From: JTS-RE94 sp041750795
GTDB lineage: Bacteria; Planctomycetota; Planctomycetia; Pirellulales; PALSA-1355
Length of the DNA stretch: 24,810 bases
Assembly: GCA_041750795.1 (NCBI GenBank)
Contig: JBGSYQ010000192.1
Coordinates: 1-24,810 of the forward strand
Reading direction: 5' to 3'
How positions within the stretch are numbered: position 1 is the stretch's first letter; every line of letters starts with the position of its first letter. Below are positions 8,322 through 14,762 of the stretch, one piece after another. Position numbers and translations under genes: made by a program. The notes under the pieces are model-generated. The model made no database searches, had not been told where the DNA came from, and worked only from the letters and a program-made list of their open reading frames with translations.

Positions 8322-9932
8322 ATGACGCAAGCCCCCGCGACCATCCGCGCCGAACTGATTGAGCTCTCGGCCAGCGAAATGGCGCGGCAGATCGCCGCCG
8401 GCAGGATCTCCAGCGCCGAGCTGGTCGAAGCGCACATCCGCCGCATCGAACAGGTTAATCCCGCGCTCAATGCCGTCGTGGTAGATCGTTTCGAGCATGC
8501 GCGGCGCGAAGCGGCCGCCGCGGATCAGGCACGCGCACGAGGAGACGCGCTGGGTGCGCTGCACGGCGTGCCCGTCACGGTCAAGGAGTGCTTTCACATC
8601 GCAGGCATGGCGTCCACCGAAGGCATCCATCGGTTCGCCGACGAGTTACTGCCGCGGGACAATCCCCTCGTGCTCCGATTGCGCAACGCCGGCGCCATCG
8701 TGCTGGGCAAGACGAATTTGCCGCAGCTCATGCTGATGCACGAAACCGACAATCCCATCTATGGTCGGACGAACAATCCCTGGAACCTCGAACGGGGGCC
8801 GGGCGGTTCGAGCGGCGGCGAAGCGGCCCTCATTGCGGCCGGCGGTTCGCCGCTGGGATTGGGCAACGACATCGGCGGCAGCATTCGCTTTCCGGCGCAC
8901 TCGTGCGGCATTTGCGGCATCAAGCCAACCACGCTGCGGCTGACCAATGCCGATGTGCGCGACAACCTGCGCGGCATGGAAGCCATTCGCCCGCAAAGCG
9001 GTCCGCTGGCGCGCACAGTCGAGGATCTGGCCCTGGCGTTGCGCGTGCTATGCGCCCCCGAACCGGGCGTCATCGACCCGCAAGTTGCCCCGGTGCCTCT
9101 GGGCGATCCGGCGGCGGTTTCCATCGCGGATCTGCGGATCGGAATGTGGACCGACGACGGTCATTATCCGGCGGCGCCGGCACTACGCCGCGCGGTCGAG
9201 GAGTCCGCAACGGCCCTGCGCGGGCTCGGAGCGCACGTCGAGCCCTTTTATCCGCCCGATATTCCACGCGCCGTGGATCTGTTCTTCCAACTCACCAGCG
9301 CCGATGGCGGTGCCGACGCCGTGCGGCTGTTAGGCCATAGCCCGCGAGATTGGCGCGTGCGGCGTATGCTGTTGCTCTGCCGCGCGCCGAAGTTCGTGCG
9401 CCGCGCGCTGGCCGCGATTTTGCCAGCGCTGGGCCAACGACGAACGGCACGGTTTCTGCGGACGATCGGCCGCTCGACCACCGACGAGTATTGGCAGCTT
9501 TCGGCGGCCAGGTCGGCCTACGCCGAGCAGTTTTTCCGTGCCTGGAACAAGGCCCGGCTCGATGCTGTGATATGCCCGCCGCACGCGCTGCCTGCGTTGC
9601 GCCACGGCAGCACGGCCGATTTGACGGTGGTGGCCAGCTACTGCTTTTGGGCCAACATCCTGGGGCTGCCGGCGGGCGTCGTGCCCGTCACTCGCGTTGG
9701 TCCGGGAGAAGAGACCGACCGCCAGGTCGGGCGCGATCGCGTGGATCAGGCGGCCCAAAGGGTCGAAATCGGCAGTGCGGGGCTGCCGGTCGGCGTGCAG
9801 GTGGCAGCGGCCCCCTGGCGAGAAGACGTCGTCCTGGCAGTCATGAGCGCCCTGGAAGGCCAGTTCCGCGGCACGCCCACCTTCCCAACAACGCCCGTGA
9901 CTCCGCCGCACGGCAGTCCAGTTCTTCGCTAA
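8322..9932 (+). CDS. Amidase-signature family enzyme
   Basis: The protein has 536 residues and hydrolyses an amide bond by the Ser-cisSer-Lys mechanism of the amidase-signature family. The triad is visible with family spacing: Lys88 (in VPVTVKE), Ser163 (in GPGGSSGGEAAL) and Ser187 (in GNDIGGSIRFPA), that is 75 and 24 residues apart, as in fatty-acid amide hydrolase. No signal peptide. An insert near 460-480 (Arg/Asp/Glu-rich) separates the last core strands. The substrate is open: GatA of the Glu-tRNA amidotransferase is unlikely because no gatB or gatC is nearby and the C-terminal half is closer to fatty-acid-amide/general amidases. The ATG follows the previous stop as TAG-C-ATG with no ribosome-binding site of its own, so translation is probably coupled to the zinc-ribbon gene. 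Confidence 0.87.
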   Translation: MTQAPATIRAELIELSASEMARQIAAGRISSAELVEAHIRRIEQVNPALNAVVVDRFEHARREAAAADQARARGDALGALHGVPVTVKECFHIAGMASTEGIHRFADELLPRDNPLVLRLRNAGAIVLGKTNLPQLMLMHETDNPIYGRTNNPWNLERGPGGSSGGEAALIAAGGSPLGLGNDIGGSIRFPAHSCGICGIKPTTLRLTNADVRDNLRGMEAIRPQSGPLARTVEDLALALRVLCAPEPGVIDPQVAPVPLGDPAAVSIADLRIGMWTDDGHYPAAPALRRAVEESATALRGLGAHVEPFYPPDIPRAVDLFFQLTSADGGADAVRLLGHSPRDWRVRRMLLLCRAPKFVRRALAAILPALGQRRTARFLRTIGRSTTDEYWQLSAARSAYAEQFFRAWNKARLDAVICPPHALPALRHGSTADLTVVASYCFWANILGLPAGVVPVTRVGPGEETDRQVGRDRVDQAAQRVEIGSAGLPVGVQVAAAPWREDVVLAVMSALEGQFRGTPTFPTTPVTPPHGSPVLR

Positions 9933-9979
9933 GAATATCGCCAGCCGAACGGACGAAACTACCGAATTCCGCGCGCCGA

Positions 9980-10008
9980 TTGCATCGTCGGGCGAGCTAT
10001 CGTAGAAT
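9980..10008 (+). promoter_or_regulatory. Promoter of the feo operon
   Basis: TTGCAT (9980-9985), a 17-bp spacer and TAGAAT (10003-10008), ending about 50 nt before feoA. The predicted start near 10015 falls at the edge of the Fur-like palindrome. Confidence 0.55.
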
Positions 10009-10016
10009 CCAGTTGC

Positions 10017-10031
10017 TGAGAATGAGTCTCA
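10017..10031. promoter_or_regulatory. Fur-like operator in front of feoA
   Basis: TGAGAATGAGTCTCA has perfect 5-bp arms (TGAGA/TCTCA) about a 5-bp centre and is close to Fur-box variants of the TGAGAATCATTCTCA type known in other bacteria. It covers the predicted transcription start, the right place for iron-dependent repression. A DtxR/MntR-type regulator is an alternative reader. Confidence 0.6.
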
Positions 10032-10055
10032 ATAAAACCCGGTAGAGCGCGATCC

Positions 10056-10292
10056 GTGCATGACCTGATTCCCTTGAGCTTGCTTGCTCCTGGTCAATTG
10101 GCCCACGTGAGCCAGGTGAGCGGCTGCCCCGACGAGGTACACCGCCTGGAGGAGTTGGGGCTGCGCGGCGGCGTCTCAATCGAAATGGTGCAGCGCGGCA
10201 GCCCTTGCATCGTGCGTCTGGCGGGCCAGAAGCTCTGTTTTCGCGCCGACGAATTGCTGCACGTGCTGGTGCGGCGTGGAGCGCTGTCGTGA
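10056..10292 (+). CDS. feoA: FeoA-domain protein, first copy
   Basis: The protein has 78 residues and starts at GTG (10056); the nearby ATG at 10060 is out of frame. It is a single SH3-like FeoA domain: an opening strand with LLAPGQLAHVSQV (9-21), the conserved helix and turn (DEVHRLEELGLRGGVSIEMV, 26-45) and the closing strand in which Cys56 and Phe57 precede the last helix. Cys24 and Cys51 are also present. FeoA is a small cytoplasmic partner that binds FeoB and supports ferrous iron import. It is the first gene of the operon, behind the Fur-like site, and its TGA overlaps the GTG start of the second feoA. Confidence 0.85.
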   Translation: MHDLIPLSLLAPGQLAHVSQVSGCPDEVHRLEELGLRGGVSIEMVQRGSPCIVRLAGQKLCFRADELLHVLVRRGALS

Positions 10293-10522
10293 GCCTCTTG
10301 ATGGAGTTGGCTGTCGGCGCCAAAGCACGCGTCAGCGCGATTCTCGGCACCGATGAATTGACCATGCGGCTCTTGGAAATGGGCCTGACGCCTGGCGTGG
10401 AGGTGGCCGTCGTCGGCGCAGCGCCGCTGGGCGATCCGTTGGAATTGGAGTTGCGCGGCTATCGCCTGAGCGTGCGACGCAGCGAGGCGGCCCGCGTGCA
10501 AATCGACCTGCTCGAAACCTGA
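10289..10522 (+). CDS. feoA: FeoA-domain protein, second copy
   Basis: The protein has 77 residues if read from GTG at 10289, which overlaps the previous stop as GTGA and has GGAG at 10278-10281, 7 nt upstream; an ATG four codons later (10301) is the alternative. It is a textbook FeoA domain: ELAVGAKARVSAILG, then TMRLLEMGLTPGVEVAVVG (about 25-43) and LELELRGYRLSVRRSEA near the end. It is more canonical than the first copy, in particular the RLLEMGLTPG turn, and has no Cys. The GTGA overlap indicates translational coupling. Two separate FeoA genes before one FeoB suggest either a heteromeric FeoA pair or division of labour; this is an inference. Confidence 0.88.
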   Translation: MSLLMELAVGAKARVSAILGTDELTMRLLEMGLTPGVEVAVVGAAPLGDPLELELRGYRLSVRRSEAARVQIDLLET

Positions 10523-10560
10523 CCGGCAGCCGCCCCATTTCGCCCGCGGCCTGCTGCCAC

Positions 10561-12873
10561 GTGTCCCGCCAAAGTGCTGCAATGTCCCAGCGGTCGTCGC
10601 TCACTATTGCCTTGATTGGCAATCCCAATACCGGCAAGAGCACGCTCTTTGCGGCACTGGCCGGCGTGCGCCAACGCGTCGGCAACTATCCCGGCGTTAC
10701 CGTCGAGAAGAAACTGGGCGTGCTGATGCTCGATGGCCAGCACTGCAAGTTGGTCGATTTGCCGGGTACCTACAGCTTGGCGCCGCGTTCTCCCGACGAG
10801 ATGGTCGCGGTCGATGTGCTGTTGGGTCGGCAAGCCGACGTTGGCCAGATCGACGCCGTGCTCTCCATTCTCGACGCCAGCAACCTCGAGCGCAACTTAT
10901 ACCTGCTCAGCCAGGTGCTCGAACTGGGATTGCCAACCGTCGTGGCGCTCAACATGGGCGACATGGCGCGTGGCAAGGGCCAGACCATCGACGCCCAGCG
11001 GTTGCAACACCAGCTTGGCATTCCGGTCGTGGAAGTCCAAGCCAATCGCCGCCAGGGGATCGACAACCTGAAGCGCGTGCTGGCAGCGGCAGTGCGCGCG
11101 CCCGCCAATGGTCCACCGCGAGAAAGCCCGTTTCCGCCCGAGTTTCAGCGCGAAGTGGCGGTGCTGCAAGCCGCATTGATGGGCGACGCCTCGGCGACTC
11201 CGCTGCCCGAGGCGGGCGGCGCAGCGCCAGCGCAATCCGCGCTGCCCCGCTATCTGGTCGAGCGACTGCTGCTGGATACGACCGGCTATCTGCAAGGTGC
11301 TCTGTCGACGAATCACGATCGCGGCCGACAGGCCCACACCACCGCCGCGGCCATCGGCGAGGCGCGGAAACGGCTGTCGGCCGCCGGCATCGGCGTGCCG
11401 GCCATCGAGGCCCAGTCGCGCTACGCCTGGGTGGCAAGCGTGGCCGACGGAGTGGTGACCCACCCATCGCATCGCGTCGTCGCGCTGGGCGACAAGCTCG
11501 ATCGCGTGCTGACCAACAAGCTGTGGGGCACGTTGATCTTCGCCTTGGCAATGCTGCTGGTGTTCACCTCGGTTTTTATCGCGGCCGACCCGCTGATGGG
11601 CCTGATCGACGAAGGAATCGGCGCCGTGGGCGCGGTCGCGGCAAACGCCATGCCGCCCGGACCGCTCCAATCGCTGGTGGTCGACGGCGTGATTGGCGGC
11701 GTCGGCGGCGTGGTGATCTTTCTGCCCCAGATTCTGATCTTGTTCTTTTTTATGGCCGTGCTGGAAGACTGCGGCTACATGACTCGCGCCGCCTATTTGA
11801 TGGACAAGCTGATGGTCCGCGTGGGCTTGAGCGGGAAGTCGTTCATTCCGCTGTTGTCGTCGTTTGCCTGCGCGATTCCCGGTGTCATGGCCGCGCGCGT
11901 GATCGAAAACCGGCGCGATCGCTTGACGACGATCCTTGTGGCTCCGTTGATGAGCTGCAGTGCCCGCCTGCCGGTGTACGCCATTCTGATCGGCGCGTTC
12001 ATTCCCGCTCGGGTCTACGCCGGCGGCCTGATTCACCTGCAAGGACTGACGTTGTTCGCGATGTACCTGGTGGGCATCCTGACCGCCGCGGCCGTGGCAC
12101 TGGTGCTCAAGCGGACGCTGTTGCGCGGCCCCACGCCCCCGTTCGTGATGGAGTTGCCCAGCTACAAATGGCCTTCACCGACGATCGTCGTGATGCGGAT
12201 GGTCGAGCGCGGTTGGGCATTCGTCTATCGCGCGGGCACCTTGATCCTGGCCGTCTCGATCCTGGTGTGGGCGGCGTCGTACTACCCGCACAATTCGGCG
12301 GAAGTCGCCACGCAACTGGCGCCCAGTGCCGCAGTGCTGTCGGCCAGGCTCGAGCAATTGCCGCAAGAGTCGCCCGAGCGTGCGGTGGTCGAAGACGAAC
12401 TGGCCGAGGTCGAGCACGCGATCGCCGCCGCCTATCAGCGCGACAGTTTTCTGGGACAGTTGGGGCACGCGATCGAACCGGCCGTGCGTCCCTTGGGTTG
12501 GGACTGGCGCATCGGCTGCGCGGCGCTTGCCTCGTTTCCCGCACGCGAGGTGGTCATGGGAGCATTGGGCGTCATCTACAACCTCGGCGGTGAACTGGAC
12601 GTCGGCGACGAATCCGACCGCGATCGCCTGGCCGATCGCATGCGCGCTGCACAGTGGGACGACACGGGCGAGCCGGTCTATAATATTCCGGTGGCGCTAT
12701 CGATCATGGTGTTCTTCGCGCTGTGCGCGCAGTGTGCTTCGACCCTGGTGATCATTCGCCGCGAAACGAACAGTTGGCGCTGGCCGGTGTTTACGTTTAC
12801 CTACATGACGACGCTGGCATACCTTGGCGCGCTTTTGACGTATCAGATCGGCATGCGCTTGCCGCCGTTGTGA
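10561..12873 (+). CDS. feoB: Ferrous iron transporter FeoB
   Basis: The protein has 770 residues from GTG 10561; ATG 10582 is an equally possible start giving 763, and neither has a good ribosome-binding site. The cytoplasmic G domain shows GNPNTGKST (20-28, G1), Thr47 in PGVTVEK (G2), DLPGT (66-70, G3) and NMGD (131-134, G4), where NMMD is commoner. A helical linker follows to about 315. The membrane part begins near 320 and includes two Gate regions with the conserved CAIPGVMAARVIENRRDR segment and PLMSCSARLPVY (Cys466), thought to line the iron path. A charged 50-residue helical stretch (about 585-635) lies between membrane segments, and the end has the C-terminal Gate/TM helices. It imports Fe2+ across the cytoplasmic membrane, gated by GTP. 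It is followed at 25 nt by the Cys-rich peptide. Confidence 0.96.
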   Translation: MSRQSAAMSQRSSLTIALIGNPNTGKSTLFAALAGVRQRVGNYPGVTVEKKLGVLMLDGQHCKLVDLPGTYSLAPRSPDEMVAVDVLLGRQADVGQIDAVLSILDASNLERNLYLLSQVLELGLPTVVALNMGDMARGKGQTIDAQRLQHQLGIPVVEVQANRRQGIDNLKRVLAAAVRAPANGPPRESPFPPEFQREVAVLQAALMGDASATPLPEAGGAAPAQSALPRYLVERLLLDTTGYLQGALSTNHDRGRQAHTTAAAIGEARKRLSAAGIGVPAIEAQSRYAWVASVADGVVTHPSHRVVALGDKLDRVLTNKLWGTLIFALAMLLVFTSVFIAADPLMGLIDEGIGAVGAVAANAMPPGPLQSLVVDGVIGGVGGVVIFLPQILILFFFMAVLEDCGYMTRAAYLMDKLMVRVGLSGKSFIPLLSSFACAIPGVMAARVIENRRDRLTTILVAPLMSCSARLPVYAILIGAFIPARVYAGGLIHLQGLTLFAMYLVGILTAAAVALVLKRTLLRGPTPPFVMELPSYKWPSPTIVVMRMVERGWAFVYRAGTLILAVSILVWAASYYPHNSAEVATQLAPSAAVLSARLEQLPQESPERAVVEDELAEVEHAIAAAYQRDSFLGQLGHAIEPAVRPLGWDWRIGCAALASFPAREVVMGALGVIYNLGGELDVGDESDRDRLADRMRAAQWDDTGEPVYNIPVALSIMVFFALCAQCASTLVIIRRETNSWRWPVFTFTYMTTLAYLGALLTYQIGMRLPPL

Positions 12874-12898
12874 TGCGGCGCGAGGGAGCGGTAAATCG

Positions 12899-13102
12899 AT
12901 GATCCTCGACTGGCAGAGTGTGGCGAGTGTGGCCATCGTCTCGCTGGCGATCGCGTATTTGGCGCGCGTCGGCTGGCGAACGGTCGTGCAGCGGAGAGCC
13001 GCCGCCTGCGGTAGCGGTTGCAACCAGTGCGCCGCAGGCGCAGAACCGCCCGTCGTCCAGATCGGAACACCGGCAGATCCGCCGGGTACCAACCACCGCT
13101 AG
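12899..13102 (+). CDS. FeoB-associated Cys-rich membrane peptide
   Basis: The protein has 67 residues, with GAGGGAG at 12882-12888, 10 nt before the ATG. One transmembrane helix (about 5-23: VASVAIVSLAIAYLARV) is followed by a basic patch (27-33) and a cysteine cluster C-G-S-G-C-N-Q-C (Cys37, 41, 44), then a Pro-rich tail. Size, one helix, Cys cluster and position directly after feoB match the known FeoB-associated Cys-rich membrane protein family (sometimes treated as a FeoC substitute). The role is unproven: likely metal or redox handling at the inner mouth of FeoB, since the positive-inside rule puts the cysteines in the cytoplasm. Its 3' end lies inside the terminator hairpin. Confidence 0.8.
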   Translation: MILDWQSVASVAIVSLAIAYLARVGWRTVVQRRAAACGSGCNQCAAGAEPPVVQIGTPADPPGTNHR

Positions 13103-13121
13103 CGCTCGACCCGTCTGCCGG
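13070..13121. terminator. Hairpin between the feo operon and DUF1573 gene
   Basis: CCGGCAGA (13070-13077) pairs with TCTGCCGG (13114-13121), and CGGGT (13083-13087) with ACCCG (13109-13113) inside. The two convergent genes end at 13102 and 13132, so a two-way terminator is likely. It overlaps the last codons of the Cys-rich peptide and lacks a T-run. Confidence 0.5.
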
Positions 13122-13131
13122 TGCGGGCAAA

Positions 13132-14157
13132 CTACGGCGTCTTGACCGTCGGCGCTTTGGCGGTCGGCGATTGCGGCTTGACGATCTCGGCAAACGCTGT
13201 AAATGCCTGCACCACGTTGTTGCCCTGATCGGTCGTGATGCTGATCTTCTGCGCGATGCGGCCCGGATCGTCTCCGGCGGTGAACACCACGGGGATCAAG
13301 TGGACGGCTCGGGCGTCCTTGGGCGCATCGATCTCGAACGACTTGTCGGGACACTCGATGTCGATGATCTTGAACGGCTTCTTGCCGCGCACCACCAGCT
13401 TCTTTTCCACCTTCTGGCCCGGGTGTACCACGCCGATGAACAACTGGCTGGGACTAATCGTGATGTCCGAAATCACGCGCCCCTCGAGGTCGACGGGCAA
13501 CTCGGGTGCTCGCGGATCGTTGGTGCAGAGAATAAGTTGATCCTTGATGTAGCCGACCGGCGCATCCTTCGTCAGCCGCACCAGCAGTTGATAGCTCGTC
13601 TTGCCGGGGGCGCGCCCTAGTTCGTTGATCTCGACCTCGAAGTGCGGGTCGAGCGTCTTGACGTCGACGATCCGCCAGTTCGCCGTGCCGAGGTAGTCGA
13701 CGTTCAAGCGCGACTCGGCACCCTTTCCCAGATCGACCGTGCCCAGATCCAGCGAGCCGGGTTGCAGCACGATGTCGCTTTGGGTGGTACCGGAAACGTG
13801 CAGTTGCACCTCGGCCGGGAACGGCTTGTCAAAGACGACCGTCACCGTGGCCGTCCGATGGCCGAGAAAGTCTCGCGTATTGAAGTCGGCCACGACTTCC
13901 GACGTCTCGAACGTCTTCAGGTTGGGCTTGGTCACTTTCGCGGTCGTACAGCCGCAACTGGAGCGGATGCTCGAAATATGCGCGTCTTCCTCGTAAATAT
14001 TCTTGAACTCGAAGCGATACTGGGCCTTCGAACCGCGCGCGACGATGCCAAAGTCGTGCGAAGTGACCTTGAACATCTTGACGGCCCATTCCTGGGCATT
14101 GGCGCTGACGGCCGCTAGCACCAGACAAATCGACGCGACAACAGCGGTGCGTAACAC
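13132..14157 (-). CDS. Secreted DUF1573 protein (tandem Ig-like domains)
   Basis: The protein has 341 residues. The GTG start at 14157 is chosen because GGAGAGAG lies 5 nt upstream and it gives a clean signal peptide (1-21, cut after Ala-Asn-Ala); the frame runs further upstream into sequence with no coding character. Three Ig-like/ASH-type repeats follow: the first (about 30-120) carries the family hallmark SSCGCTT (Cys68, Cys70) and HDFGIVARG; the second starts at the LDLGTVDLG segment (about 133) and the third at LFIGVVHPGQ (about 236). The tail is Lys/Pro/Thr-rich. DUF1573 proteins are abundant and exported in Planctomycetes and Bacteroidetes; the Cys-x-Cys pair may bind metal or form a disulfide. 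Function is unknown. It is transcribed alone from a long leader that contains the palindromic element. Confidence 0.85.
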   Translation of the reverse strand: MLRTAVVASICLVLAAVSANAQEWAVKMFKVTSHDFGIVARGSKAQYRFEFKNIYEEDAHISSIRSSCGCTTAKVTKPNLKTFETSEVVADFNTRDFLGHRTATVTVVFDKPFPAEVQLHVSGTTQSDIVLQPGSLDLGTVDLGKGAESRLNVDYLGTANWRIVDVKTLDPHFEVEINELGRAPGKTSYQLLVRLTKDAPVGYIKDQLILCTNDPRAPELPVDLEGRVISDITISPSQLFIGVVHPGQKVEKKLVVRGKKPFKIIDIECPDKSFEIDAPKDARAVHLIPVVFTAGDDPGRIAQKISITTDQGNNVVQAFTAFAEIVKPQSPTAKAPTVKTP

Positions 14158-14192
14158 GGGTGCTCTCTCCGGAAACCGGCCAAGGCCCTGGG

Positions 14193-14247
14193 TTAGTGCT
14201 TCGTCAAAACCTGGTTTTCGGATTGACCGGTTTGGGCGAAGCACTAA
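14193..14247. repeat. 55-bp near-perfect palindrome in the DUF1573 leader
   Basis: TTAGTGCTTCG (14193-14203) and CGAAGCACTAA (14237-14247) are perfect inverted repeats; pairing continues inward as CAAAACC against GGTTTGG with few mismatches, so each arm is about 20 bp. The loop itself holds AAAACC-T-GGTTTT. It lies 36-90 nt before the GTG start and would be transcribed as a long hairpin. It may be an operator, an RNA structure or a small mobile palindrome. Confidence 0.7.
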
Positions 14248-14258
14248 TTGTTTATTTG

Positions 14259-14283
14259 CGCCAAAGCACTTACGTCTTTGGCG
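14259..14283. repeat. Second, smaller palindrome with a third copy of the AAGCACT unit
   Basis: CGCCAAAG (14259-14266) and CTTTGGCG (14276-14283) are perfect 8-bp inverted repeats with a 9-nt loop. CCAAAGCACTTA (14261-14272) matches the unit at the right end of the neighbouring palindrome (GCGAAGCACTAA), so the two elements share a motif. Confidence 0.6.
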
Positions 14284-14414
14284 ATCGTTCCGCGTCACCC
14301 GAGTGAATCGGGTTGACGCTCCACTAGGGCCCTTCATTCGACACGTCGGGGTCGCGCGGTGATCTGCCGAGGGGGCGCGGTAAACTAACTGGCAGGAAGG
14401 GCATTCTGCGGCCA

Positions 14415-14444
14415 AATTTACCGCCGCCTGCGTCACAGTGTCAA
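14415..14444 (-). promoter_or_regulatory. Possible promoter of the DUF1573 gene
   Basis: On the minus strand, a perfect TTGACA (14444-14439), an 18-bp spacer and TAAATT (14420-14415). If used, the leader is about 250 nt long and contains both palindromes. Confidence 0.4.
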
Positions 14445-14682
14445 CTTCGATCGGGGCCGCATGTAACGGTTATTACGATAGTTTCGGCCGGTTCTCCACA
14501 GCGACAAAAGCAATTCTTTGCCCGCCCGGCCGAGACCCGGCTGCTAGCAGCGATTGCTTCTGCGGCCAGCGGTCAAGCTACTATTGTGGTTCGACGCGGC
14601 AAACCAACGCTCGGCGTGGTGCGTAACAATATGCGGCGAAATGCCGGGTTGCACCTCTGCTGGGGGCAAGCATCGCGAGCTT

Positions 14683-14711
14683 TTGATGCCCGAGCGATGT
14701 TAAGCTAAGAT
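14683..14711 (+). promoter_or_regulatory. Possible promoter of the thioredoxin-NHL gene
   Basis: TTGATG (14683-14688), 17 bp, TAAGAT (14706-14711). The predicted start near 14718 would make the in-frame GTG at 14721 nearly leaderless, which favours the ATG at 14763 as the true start. Confidence 0.35.
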
Positions 14712-14762
14712 GAGCCCGACGTGATCGGCCACCCCCACCCGAAAGCCTCACGGGACTTCATC

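Larger units (their letters stand above)
14158..14762. other. 605-nt gap between divergent DUF1573 and thioredoxin-NHL genes
   Basis: No convincing gene was found here on either strand. From left to right it holds the DUF1573 ribosome-binding site (14163-14170), the two adjacent palindromes (14193-14283), a possible minus-strand promoter (14415-14444), about 240 nt in which nothing was recognised, and a possible plus-strand promoter (14683-14711). Confidence 0.6.

Noticed and set aside
6698..8470. Large minus-strand open frame (590 codons) opposite the zinc-ribbon gene
   Set aside because: It is Arg/Gly-rich low complexity and mirrors the Pro/Ala/Glu-rich coding strand; GC-rich repetitive genes often leave an open antisense frame.
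8322..9932. Amidase as GatA of the tRNA-dependent amidotransferase
   Set aside because: No gatB or gatC neighbour is present and the C-terminal half is closer to general amidases, although the core triad is shared.
10897..12042. Minus-strand open frame (381 codons) opposite feoB
   Set aside because: Gln/His/Arg-rich antisense translation of conserved FeoB sequence, no ribosome-binding site or motif.
14158..14436. N-terminal extension of the DUF1573 protein to an upstream ATG
   Set aside because: It would translate through the palindromes and bury the signal peptide; the GTG at 14157 has a good ribosome-binding site.
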